DNA of 64,000 nt from Pseudomonas putida (GTDB lineage: Bacteria > Pseudomonadota > Gammaproteobacteria > Pseudomonadales > Pseudomonadaceae), in the NCBI RefSeq assembly GCF_001636055.1, contig NZ_CP011789.1:3100001-3164000 (forward strand), written 5' to 3'. The stretch's first letter is position 1. Each line of letters opens with the position of its first letter. Shown here piece after piece: positions 35,008-42,480 of the stretch. The translations under genes were made by a program, and so were the position numbers. The notes beneath the pieces are model-generated. The model worked only from the letters and a program-made list of their open reading frames with translations. It had not been told where the DNA came from and ran no database searches.

Positions 35008-36021
35008 TCAGTCCCCGAACCCCTCCAGCACGATCTTGCCCTTGGCCCGGCCACTTTCGATCAGCGCGTGGGCTCGGCGCAGGTTGGCGGCATTGATGGT
35101 GCCGAAATGCTCACCCAGCGTGGTCTTGAGCACACCATCGTCGATCAGCTTCGCCACCCGCTCCAGCAACTCGTGCTGCTTGATCATGTCGCTGGTCTGA
35201 TAGAGCGAACGGGTGAACATCAGTTCCCAGTGCAGCGACAGCGACTTGCGCTTGAGCGGCACCACGTCGAGGCTGGCCGGATCGTCGATCAGCGCCAGCT
35301 TGCCCTGCGGGCGCAGCGCCGCGATCAGTTGCGCAAAGTGACTGTCGGTGTGGGTCAGGCTGATCACCAGGTCGACCTCGGGGTAGCCAATGGCGTTCAG
35401 TTGCTCGACCAGCGGCTGGCTGTGGTCGATCACATGGTGCGCGCCCAGCTCGCTCACCCACTGACGGGTTTCGGGGCGAGAGGCGGTGCCGATTACGGTG
35501 AGACCGGTGAGCTGGCGTGCCAATTGAAGCAGGATCGAACCCACGCCACCGGCCGCGCCGATGATCAGCAAGCTCTGGCCGTGGCCTTCATTTTCAACGA
35601 CACCCAATCGGTCGAACAGCAATTCCCAGGCGGTGATCGAGGTCAGCGGCAATGCTGCGGCGCTGGCGTTGTCCAGGCTGCGTGGCTTGTGGCCGACGAT
35701 GCGTTCGTCGACCAGGTGCAATTGGCTGTTGCTGCCGGGGCGATCGATGGCTCCGGCGTAATAGACCTGGTCACCGGGCTGGAACAGGGTGACTTCGGTG
35801 CCGATTTCACGGACGGTGCCGACCGCATCCCAACCCAGCACCCGCGGGGCCGTCTTGCCGGCGCCGGCGCGGATCTTGGTGTCGACCGGGTTGACTGAAA
35901 TGGCCTGGACCTCCACCAGCAGGTCGCGTGGGCCTGGGGTGGGGCGGGGCAGTTCGCTGTCGAACAGGGCTTGGGCGCTGTCGATGGGCAGACCGTGTTC
36001 GGTGAAGACGATGGCTTTCAT
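35008..36021 (-). CDS. Zinc-type alcohol dehydrogenase / quinone oxidoreductase family protein
   Basis: A 337-residue MDR-superfamily enzyme: GroES-like N-terminal domain (ISVNPVDTKIRAG, VLGWDAVGTV, GDQVYY) and Rossmann domain with GAAGGVGSILLQLAR. It lacks the cysteine/histidine cluster for a structural zinc, as in quinone-oxidoreductase members. Start 36021 gives the canonical MKAIVFTEHG. It lies upstream of mexE on the same strand, as the MexS-type oxidoreductase does near mexT-mexEF-oprN in P. aeruginosa, so it may detoxify electrophiles that induce the pump (inference). Confidence 0.85.
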   Translation of the reverse strand: MKAIVFTEHGLPIDSAQALFDSELPRPTPGPRDLLVEVQAISVNPVDTKIRAGAGKTAPRVLGWDAVGTVREIGTEVTLFQPGDQVYYAGAIDRPGSNSQLHLVDERIVGHKPRSLDNASAAALPLTSITAWELLFDRLGVVENEGHGQSLLIIGAAGGVGSILLQLARQLTGLTVIGTASRPETRQWVSELGAHHVIDHSQPLVEQLNAIGYPEVDLVISLTHTDSHFAQLIAALRPQGKLALIDDPASLDVVPLKRKSLSLHWELMFTRSLYQTSDMIKQHELLERVAKLIDDGVLKTTLGEHFGTINAANLRRAHALIESGRAKGKIVLEGFGD

Positions 36022-36137
36022 GGGGGTTCCTTGGGTATCGATGGGCGATGGGGATACCTTAGCTAACGCGGTTTGGCTGAAAAACATCGTTATGGAAGTT
36101 AGACTTTCGGCTTTTCTTTGAAAGTGTGCGCTGACAG

Positions 36138-36175
36138 AGCAGCCCCCTCGCGGCTTGTCCCGCGAGAGGGCTGCT
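36138..36175. repeat. REP-like hairpin
   Basis: A 16-bp imperfect inverted repeat (one mismatch) beginning AGCAGCCCCCTCGCGG, loop CTTGTC. The CGCGGCTTGTCCCGCG core is typical of Pseudomonas REP/BIME elements. It follows the minus-strand AhpD-like gene by 12 bases and may also end its transcript. Confidence 0.6.
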
Positions 36176-36187
36176 GCTCTTGGCCGA

Positions 36188-36706
36188 TCATGCGCCGCGT
36201 GGTGGGAAGTCCACTTCGGTCCGCGCCACATTGTTCAGGTAGTTGGTCAAAGTCAGCAGCGTCACCTGGGCAATCACATCGACGATCCGCGCATTGTCCA
36301 ACCCACCGGCGCGTACTTCGGCCAGCACACCGTCGGGCACCTGGCCGCGATTCAGCGTCACCGCGCGGGCAAGCACGGCTACCGGATTCAGGGTGCCGGC
36401 GCGTGCTGCCTGGATATCAGCCTCGCTTAGCCCCGACTTACCGCCGAAGAAGCTGTGCGCAGCCACGCAGTACTCACACCCATTGACCTGGGATGCGGCC
36501 AGGGCCACGACCTCGCGTTCGGCCGGGGTCAGGCTGCTCTTGCCCATGGCCTGGGCCAAGGCCATGTAGCCGTTGAGTGCGGCTGGGGAGTGGGCCATGG
36601 TGGCGAAGGCGTTGGGCAGGAAGCCCAGGCCTTTTTCCACGCCTTGCAGGGCTGGGCGGGCGGCTTCAGGGGCTTGTTCGATGGTCAGGGCGGCAATGCG
36701 AGTCAT
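36188..36706 (-). CDS. AhpD/CMD-family peroxidase-like protein
   Basis: A 172-residue all-helical protein of the carboxymuconolactone decarboxylase/AhpD superfamily. The redox CxxC with the following histidine (CEYCVAAHS) and the preceding glutamate (LTPAEREVVAL) are the proton-relay set of alkylhydroperoxidase AhpD-like proteins, pointing to peroxide or reactive-electrophile defence rather than ring decarboxylation. AGGAG precedes the ATG. It is divergent from an AraC regulator with two inverted repeats in between. Confidence 0.88.
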   Translation of the reverse strand: MTRIAALTIEQAPEAARPALQGVEKGLGFLPNAFATMAHSPAALNGYMALAQAMGKSSLTPAEREVVALAASQVNGCEYCVAAHSFFGGKSGLSEADIQAARAGTLNPVAVLARAVTLNRGQVPDGVLAEVRAGGLDNARIVDVIAQVTLLTLTNYLNNVARTEVDFPPRGA

Positions 36707-36729
36707 GGTGAATCTCCTGTCTGAGTGGG

Positions 36730-36746
36730 AGCTTGCTGTTCAAGCT
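36730..36746. promoter_or_regulatory. Inverted repeat 1 in the AhpD/AraC divergent gap
   Basis: AGCTTG-N5-CAAGCT, perfect over six-base arms, 24 bases upstream of the AhpD-like ATG. It is positioned to overlap that gene's promoter or leader. One base separates it from a second repeat of equal spacer length. Confidence 0.4.
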
Positions 36747-36747
36747 T

Positions 36748-36762
36748 GGGTACAGATTACCC
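36748..36762. promoter_or_regulatory. Inverted repeat 2 in the AhpD/AraC divergent gap
   Basis: GGGTA-N5-TACCC, perfect over five-base arms, directly next to the first repeat. The pair lies about midway between the two divergent starts and could be the binding region of the adjacent AraC protein or of another dimeric regulator. Confidence 0.4.
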
Positions 36763-36830
36763 AGTAGGAATTGCCTTTCGGGTTCATATCGTCCAGTTTA
36801 TGCGACTGATCGTCTAAATATGGATCTGCC

Positions 36831-37649
36831 ATGGACCGCCTCGCCACGCTGCTCAACCATTTCGACTTCAACGCCTCGACGTTCCATCAGGGCGGCTTCT
36901 GCGGCCTCTCGCGTTTCGATGGCGAGCAGCGCAGTGGTCATGTGCATCTGCTGCGCGCCGGGCGCCTGCGCTTCAGAGGCCCGGCCGGGCACGAGCAGGT
37001 GCTGGAAGAACCCAGCCTGATTTTGCTGATACGTCCGCAGACCCACCAACTGCTGGCCAGCGAGTCGGACAATGCCGAACTGGTCTGCGCCACCTTGGCG
37101 TTCACCGGTGGCCCGGACAATCCGCTGACCCGTGCATTGCCGGACGCGCTGGTCAGCCCGCTGAGCGCCCTGACCGGGTTGCAGGCCAGCAGCGACTGGC
37201 TGTTCACCGAAGCCTTCGGCGATGATTGCGGACGCGAACTGGTGCTCAACCGGTTGTTCGAGCTGATGGTGATCCAGCTGTTGCGACAGTTGCTCGGCGA
37301 TGGCCAGATGGCTTCAGGCATGTTGGCCGGGCTGGCCGACAAGCGCCTGTCGCGGGCGCTGGTGGCGATGCATGACGCCCCTGCGCACAACTGGAGCGTG
37401 GAGGCGCTGGCATCGTTGGCGGGGATGTCGCGGGCGAGCTTTGCCGCGCACTTTCGCGCGGTGGTGGGCAGTACCCCGGGGGATTACCTGGCAGATTGGC
37501 GCATCGGGCTTGCGCAGAAGCGTATCCGCGAGGGCAGGCCGCTGGCGCTGGTGGCGGATGAGGTGGGGTACCAGAGCCCTTCGGCGCTGGCCAGAGTGTT
37601 CAGGCGCAAGACCGGGGTGAGCCCTTCGCAGTGGCGTGGAGAAGCCTGA
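36831..37649 (+). CDS. AraC-family transcriptional regulator (cupin type)
   Basis: A 272-residue regulator: an N-terminal cupin-like sensor (about 15-110; GHVHLLRAGRLRF, LILLIRPQTHQL) and two C-terminal helix-turn-helices (about 175-270; SVEALASLAGMSRASFAAHF and RPLALVADEVGYQSPSAL). This is the layout of regulators that control a neighbouring detoxifying enzyme, and the divergent AhpD-like gene is the obvious target. Start 36831 has only a weak ribosome site. It ends 11 bases before a large hairpin shared with the convergent gene. Confidence 0.88.
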   Translation: MDRLATLLNHFDFNASTFHQGGFCGLSRFDGEQRSGHVHLLRAGRLRFRGPAGHEQVLEEPSLILLIRPQTHQLLASESDNAELVCATLAFTGGPDNPLTRALPDALVSPLSALTGLQASSDWLFTEAFGDDCGRELVLNRLFELMVIQLLRQLLGDGQMASGMLAGLADKRLSRALVAMHDAPAHNWSVEALASLAGMSRASFAAHFRAVVGSTPGDYLADWRIGLAQKRIREGRPLALVADEVGYQSPSALARVFRRKTGVSPSQWRGEA

Positions 37650-37660
37650 GATCATGAGTA

Positions 37661-37719
37661 TTCTTTTCGCGGGCACGTCGCAGCTGTGAACCGCCGCTGC
37701 GACTTGTCCGCGAAAAGAA
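37661..37719. terminator. Large bidirectional hairpin between convergent genes
   Basis: Arms TTCTTTTCGCGG (37661-37672) and CCGCGAAAAGAA (37708-37719) enclose a second perfect stem GTCGCAGC/GCTGCGAC, with a small internal loop. On either strand the stem ends in T/A-rich bases (AAAAGAA read as TTCTTTT on the other), so it can terminate both convergent genes. The CGCGG and TTGTCCGCGA motifs mark it as REP-derived. Confidence 0.65.
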
Positions 37720-37730
37720 CACCACAGTCA

Positions 37731-38048
37731 TCAATGATCCGCGACAACCTCATCCTGCGACAACAGCGCCTTGGCCAGTTCTTCATCACTGGCCTGCAAT
37801 CCTGGATGGCTCTGGCGTACCTGCTCCAGCGCCGACTCCACATACGCCCCGCGAATCGCACCGCCACTGGCCACGAACGCAGACAGCTCGTCGCGCGCCG
37901 GAATGATCCGTTTGTCATCCTTGAATGTGGAGTAGAGCGAAGCAGAAACCCCTGCCGAGGTGGCCACATCGCCCGCGTCGACACGGGCCAGGGCGGACCC
38001 TGCGGGAATGCACAGCAGCAGTGCCGGAACAAGCAGTGAATAACGCAT
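37731..38048 (-). CDS. DUF2388-family secreted protein
   Basis: A 105-residue small protein with a signal peptide (MRYSLLVPALLLCIPAGSALA). The mature part carries the family pattern (FKDDKRIIPARDELSAFVASGGAIRGAYVESAL). Such proteins are common in Pseudomonas, often in several copies, and their function is unknown. GGAGG lies well placed before the ATG at 38048. It stands alone, with the hairpin after it and a 268-base divergent gap upstream. Confidence 0.85.
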   Translation of the reverse strand: MRYSLLVPALLLCIPAGSALARVDAGDVATSAGVSASLYSTFKDDKRIIPARDELSAFVASGGAIRGAYVESALEQVRQSHPGLQASDEELAKALLSQDEVVADH

Positions 38049-38197
38049 GATCAGTCCTCCAGAAGCATCACAGCCCAAGGGATCTCGTGCATGCAATTAA
38101 GAGGTGCGGCCATTGGCCAGAGTTCCCCGTGCGAGCAATTGCCAGACGAGCGACCGCATATCGGCCGCCCGACTTCATCAACAATTGCGGTTTACAC

Positions 38198-38214
38198 TAT
38201 CAGCATTATTGATA
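38198..38214. promoter_or_regulatory. LysR-type T-N11-A box upstream of the MFS-LysR-lyase operon
   Basis: TATCA-N7-TGATA, a perfect inverted repeat, lies about 103 bases before the MFS start, in the AT-richest part of the gap. The operon encodes its own LysR regulator as second gene, which would be expected to bind such a site. The same arms and spacing occur upstream of mexE (34900-34916). Confidence 0.45.
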
Positions 38215-38316
38215 CTGTCAGCGCACCTGCTGTTTTGCTGAAGTTGTGACCGTAGACTTATTCGTAACCGGCCACCCGAGCCGGCTCACAACTACAAGAA
38301 GCAAGTGGAGACACGA

Positions 38317-39669
38317 ATGAGTAGCCAAGTTTCGTTCGAAGACCTCCCACTCAGCCGTTTTCATATCAAGACGGTGTTCAGTGGTACGGGCGGTCAATTC
38401 AGTGACGGATTCGTGCTAGGGATTATCGGCATTGCCGTCAGCATGGCGGCGGGGCCGTTGCAATTGAATGCGCTATGGATGGGTTTGCTCGGCGCGGCGT
38501 GACTGGCCGGTCTGTTTCTCGGCAGTTTGTTTGCAGGGCCTTTGGCCGATAAGTTCGGCAGGCGCCGTATCTTTGCCTGGGACATGTTGCTGTTCGCGGT
38601 TATTTCAGCTTCGCAGTTCTTCGTTACTTCTCCCGAGCAACTTCTGGCCCTGCGCCTGCTGCTCGGGCTGGTGCTGGGGTTCGACTATGTGGTGAGCAAG
38701 TCGCTGGTCACCGAGTTCGCCCCACGCCGTTATCGCGGGCGTTTACTGAGTGTACTGGCCGCCGCCTGGGCCGCAGGTTACGTCGCCGCGTACCTGGTGG
38801 GCTTCGCCATCCGTGATATCGGCCCGGACGCCTGGCGCCTGATGCTGGCTTTGAGCGGTGTGCCGGCCTTGTTGATCCTGCCGTTGCGCCTGGGTGTGCC
38901 GGAATCGCCGATCTGGCTGATGGCGCGCGGTCGCAGTGCCGAGGCGCTGGCCATCGTCCAGGCCAAGTTCGGTGCGCACGTGACCTTGCCCGTCGCGCCA
39001 CCGGCAGCGGCGCAGCAACGCGGCAGCTTCAGCGAGCTGTTCAGCCGCCGCTGGCGCAAGAACACGCTGGTCGGTTGCGTGTTCTACACCTGCCAGGTGA
39101 TTCCCTTCTTCGCCCTGGGCACCTTCTCGCCGCGTGTGCTCGAAGCATTGAACGTGCAGGACAAGTTCGTCGGCGGGCTGGTCTACAACGTGTTGCTGAT
39201 GCTGGGCGCTCTGTTCGGCCTGCTGATCATCGACCGCATTTCGCGCCGCAGCTTCCTGATCGGCACCTTCTACCTGAGCGCCGTGGGCCTGGCCGTACTG
39301 GCCTGGGCGAACTTCGGGGCGCTGGGCACCATCATTGCGTTCGGCTTCTTCGCGTGCGTGCTGGCGGCAGCGGTCAACCTGGAGTTCGTCTACCCGCCGG
39401 AGCTGTTCCCCACCCACCTGCGTGCTTCGGGCATCGGCCTGGCCGTGGCCGCCAGCCGCTTCGGCTCGGCGTTCGCCACCTTCCTGTTGCCGATCGCCGT
39501 GCAGCATCTGGGGGTGCACACGGCGCTGGGCGTGTGCGTCGGGGTGCTGCTGTTCGGCGGTGTGTTCTGCCACCTGTTCGCCCCGGAAACCAGCCAGGAG
39601 CGCCTGGCGGCGGTCACGCCGGAGGAGGGCGACGGCAAACCTGAAGAGCGGCCGTTGAACGCCCATTGA
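38317..39669 (+). pseudogene. MFS transporter gene interrupted by an in-frame TGA
   Basis: Reads as one 450-codon MFS carrier from the ATG at 38317 (GGAG upstream) to 39669, but codon 62 is TGA at 38500-38502. The frame does not shift: residues before it (LNALWMGLLGAA) and after it (LAGLFLGSLFAGPLADKFGRRR) continue the same TM2 and loop 2-3 signature of the sugar/metabolite porter group. C-terminally, the PESPIWL motif and TM6-12 are intact. Unless the stop is read through or is a base-calling error, the first membrane helices are lost. A GTG/ATG restart around 38527 would give a truncated protein lacking TM1-2. It heads an operon with a LysR gene and an aspartase/fumarase-like lyase, so it probably imported that lyase's substrate. 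Confidence 0.8.
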
Positions 39670-39691
39670 TCACCCACACGGGAGCTTGACC

Positions 39692-40681
39692 ATGCCTGGC
39701 AACAGACTCATCGACATGTACGCGGTCCAGGTGTTCATCGCTGTGGCCGAGGAGGGCAGCATGTCCGGTGCGGCCAGTCGCATGGGCATCTCCCAATCCG
39801 GGGTATCGCAGCTGGTACGCCAGCTGGAGGACGATCTTGGCGTGGTGCTGGTGGACCGCACCACGCGGCCGCTGACCCTGACTACGTTCGGCCTGGCCCT
39901 GCGCAACCGAGGCGCGCTGCTCAGCGAGGAACTGTCCAACCTCAAGGCGCAGGTGCTCGATGCCGGGCGCGGGGTCAAACCCGACCTGCGCATTGGCCTG
40001 GTCGACTCCTTCGCCGCTACCTGTGGCTCGATGTTCACCCGGCAGATGCTTGGCCAGGTCACGCAGTTGTCGGTGCGTACCGGCCTCAGCCCGCAGCAGG
40101 GCGAGTCGTTGCTGCGCCGCGACCTGGACCTGATCGTCACCAGCGATCCGCTGATGGATGCCAACGACGTCATCCGCTATCGCTTGTTCACCGAGCGCTA
40201 TTTCGTGATTACGCCCAAGGCGCTGGGGCGAGCGCTGCACAGCCTCGACGATGTGCGGGCGCTGGCCAATGTGCTGCCGGTGGTGCGTTTCAATCGCCTG
40301 TCGCAGGTCGGCCTGCAGATCGAGCGGCACCTGCGCGGCCTCAATGTGCGGGTGCCCAACCGCCTGGAACTGGACAACGCCGACGCCCTGACCGCGATGG
40401 TCGCCGAAGGCATCGGCTGGGCGGTGACCAGCCCGATGTGCTTTCTGCAGGCCATGCCCTGGGTCGACAACGTCACCGCGCACCTGACCCCTGAGCTGAG
40501 CCTGGAGCGCTCGCTCTACCTGGTGGCGCGGCGCAACGAATACGGCGCCTTCTTCGCAGATGCCTGCGAGTCGGCGCGTGCTGTCATCCTCGATGCCTTC
40601 CTGCCGCGCCTGGCGGCGCTGGGCAAGGGCGTCGAGGCATTAGTCAAATTCGATGAGGGAAATACCCGTGAGTACTTTTGA
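39692..40681 (+). CDS. LysR-family transcriptional regulator
   Basis: A 329-residue LysR protein: winged HTH at about residues 7-66 (VQVFIAVAEEGSMSGAASRMGISQSGVSQLVRQLE), linker and effector domain. Start 39692 is preferred with GGAG seven bases upstream, although TTG at 39686 is also in frame. It is the middle gene of MFS-LysR-lyase and its 3' end overlaps the lyase start, so regulator and enzyme are co-translated. It probably controls its own operon, likely through the T-N11-A box at 38198. Confidence 0.88.
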   Translation: MPGNRLIDMYAVQVFIAVAEEGSMSGAASRMGISQSGVSQLVRQLEDDLGVVLVDRTTRPLTLTTFGLALRNRGALLSEELSNLKAQVLDAGRGVKPDLRIGLVDSFAATCGSMFTRQMLGQVTQLSVRTGLSPQQGESLLRRDLDLIVTSDPLMDANDVIRYRLFTERYFVITPKALGRALHSLDDVRALANVLPVVRFNRLSQVGLQIERHLRGLNVRVPNRLELDNADALTAMVAEGIGWAVTSPMCFLQAMPWVDNVTAHLTPELSLERSLYLVARRNEYGAFFADACESARAVILDAFLPRLAALGKGVEALVKFDEGNTREYF

Positions 40682-42083
40682 TCGCCTCGATGCACGCGTC
40701 GAGCAGGATTATGTGGGCGAAGTGCGGATTGCTGCCGACAAGCTCTATGGCGTGAATTCGCTGCGCGGCTTCGACAACCTGAGCGTGTCGCCGCTGAGCA
40801 TCGCCCATTACCCGGCCTTTCGCGATGCCTTTGCCCAGTGCAAGTGGGCCGCAGCGCTGGCCAACCATGAATGCGGGGTGATCGCCCAGGCCCAGGCCGA
40901 CGCCATTGCCCAAGCCTGCCAGGCGGTGATCGCCGGTGCATGTGACGACTCGCTGATCGTCGATCTGCTGGAAGGCTCAGGCGGCACCTCGACCAACATG
41001 AACTTCAACGAAGTCATCGCCAACCGCGCCCAACAGTTCCTCGGCCATGCGCCAGGCAGCTACGAGGTGGTGCACCCCAACGACCACGTCAACATCTCGC
41101 AGTCCACCAACGACGTGTACCCGGCGGCGTTGAAGATCGCCACCCACGCCATGCTTGCCGGGCTGATCGAGCAGGTACGCCTGCTGGCCCAGGTGTTCGA
41201 TGCCAAGGCGCTGGAGTTCGCCGATATCCTTCACTTGGGCCGCACCTGCCTGCAGGACGCTCAGCCCATGCGCCTGGGGCAGTTGTTCGGGGGGTACGCC
41301 GCGCTGACTCACCGCCTGGCCGACGAACTGGTCGCCGTGCGTGAAAAGCTGCACACACTGCCTTTGGGCGGCACCGCCATCGGCACCGGTTTCGGCGCGC
41401 CGAAGGCTTACCGCGCGGCAGTGTACCGGCATCTGGTGACGATCACCGGTGTCGCCTACCAGGCGCCAGCCAACCCCTTCGATGCGATGCAGAACATGGA
41501 TGTGTTCGGCCGCGTATCTGGCGAGCTGCGTACCTGCGCCGCCTCGCTGGCGAAGATCGCCGCCGACCTGACCAAGCTGTCGTCGGGGCCGGTGGGCGGC
41601 ATGGGCGAGCTCAAGCTGCCCGAAGCCCAGGCCGGCTCCTCGATCATGCCCGGCAAGGTCAATCCGGTGCTGCCGATGGCGATGATCCAGCTGAGCTTCG
41701 CGATCATTGGCAACGATGTCGCAGTGGCTCAGGCGGTGCAGTACGGCGAGCTCGAGATCAACCATTTCGAGCCGGTGGTGGCCTCGCGGGTGTTCGACAG
41801 CATCACCTTGCTCACTCAGGGCATCCAGCGTTTTCGTGAGAAGTGCGTGGCCGGCATCCAGGCTGACGAAGCCCGCAACCTGGCGCATTTGACCGATTCG
41901 ATGGCGGTGGCGACGGCCCTGGTGCCGCGCCTGGGTTATGCCCAGGTCAGCAAGCTGGCGCGTCAGTCGGTGCGTGAAGGGCGCTCGCTGCTGGCGATCC
42001 TGGCCGAGTCCGGTGTGATGACCGAGGCGCAGGCCATGGCAGCGATCGAGCAGGCGTCGTATCCGGTGTTCGAGCAGCGTTGA
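40668..42083 (+). CDS. Aspartase/fumarase-superfamily lyase, aspartate ammonia-lyase-like
   Basis: A 471-residue homotetrameric lyase. Superfamily regions are present: GGTSTNMNFNEV, VNISQSTNDVYP, GRTCLQDAQP and the mobile-loop signature GSSIMPGKVNPV with the catalytic serine. GRTxLQDA is closer to aspartase than to class II fumarase, so conversion of an amino-dicarboxylate to fumarate plus ammonia (or a related addition/elimination) is likely; the exact substrate is uncertain. GTG at 40668 is chosen because GAGGGA precedes it at proper distance; an in-frame ATG at 40653 overlaps that site. It overlaps the LysR gene by 14 bases and is followed by a terminator. Confidence 0.82.
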   Translation: MSTFDRLDARVEQDYVGEVRIAADKLYGVNSLRGFDNLSVSPLSIAHYPAFRDAFAQCKWAAALANHECGVIAQAQADAIAQACQAVIAGACDDSLIVDLLEGSGGTSTNMNFNEVIANRAQQFLGHAPGSYEVVHPNDHVNISQSTNDVYPAALKIATHAMLAGLIEQVRLLAQVFDAKALEFADILHLGRTCLQDAQPMRLGQLFGGYAALTHRLADELVAVREKLHTLPLGGTAIGTGFGAPKAYRAAVYRHLVTITGVAYQAPANPFDAMQNMDVFGRVSGELRTCAASLAKIAADLTKLSSGPVGGMGELKLPEAQAGSSIMPGKVNPVLPMAMIQLSFAIIGNDVAVAQAVQYGELEINHFEPVVASRVFDSITLLTQGIQRFREKCVAGIQADEARNLAHLTDSMAVATALVPRLGYAQVSKLARQSVREGRSLLAILAESGVMTEAQAMAAIEQASYPVFEQR

Positions 42084-42093
42084 TTGATGAACC

Positions 42094-42132
42094 CGCCCCT
42101 GCAGACAGGTCACCACCTGCTGCAGGGGCGGC
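42094..42132 (+). terminator. Terminator of the MFS-LysR-lyase operon
   Basis: A 12-bp perfect stem (CCGCCCCTGCAG, arms 42094-42105 and 42121-42132) capped by an inner CAGGT/ACCTG stem starts 11 bases after the lyase stop. It is followed by CGGTTTGG, a short T tract. Confidence 0.65.
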
Positions 42133-42480
42133 GGTTTGGCGCCTCGACTGCCCGCGAAAGCGCCGGAACGCCCAATACAGCGCGCGAAGGATTGAACGTT
42201 GTGTGTTCCCAGAGAACTTCTGTTGACCGGTTGTTGAGTTTCGAACAGCAGTCGTTATATCGAAATACCCGAATCAAAGCTGAAGTTCCTGGTGTGGCCT
42301 TGAACTGTTGTTTATTGAACAGCGGGTTGCACAAATAGCCCGTCCTCCAACACGCGAATCGCTGAAATAGTGTATTCAGTGCCTTGGCACAACAACTGCA
42401 ATAACCCCATTTGAATGCCCGACCGTACTTCGTGAACAACAGCGAAACACGGCCTTATATATAAATGGGGAGTATCAGTA
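42133..42480. other. Intergenic region upstream of the TonB receptor
   Basis: About 350 bases with no convincing gene; composition becomes AT-rich toward the receptor. There is a CTGTT-N8-AACAG inverted repeat (42305-42322) and an AT-rich box TTATATATAAA (42455-42465) right before the GGGGAG ribosome site, too close to the start to be sure it is a -10 element. It probably contains the regulated promoter of the receptor/monooxygenase pair; I saw no clear Fur box. Confidence 0.4.

Noticed and set aside
42084..42439. Short open frames on both strands between the lyase and the TonB receptor
   Set aside because: No ribosome sites, non-bacterial amino-acid composition, and they overlap a terminator; treated as intergenic.
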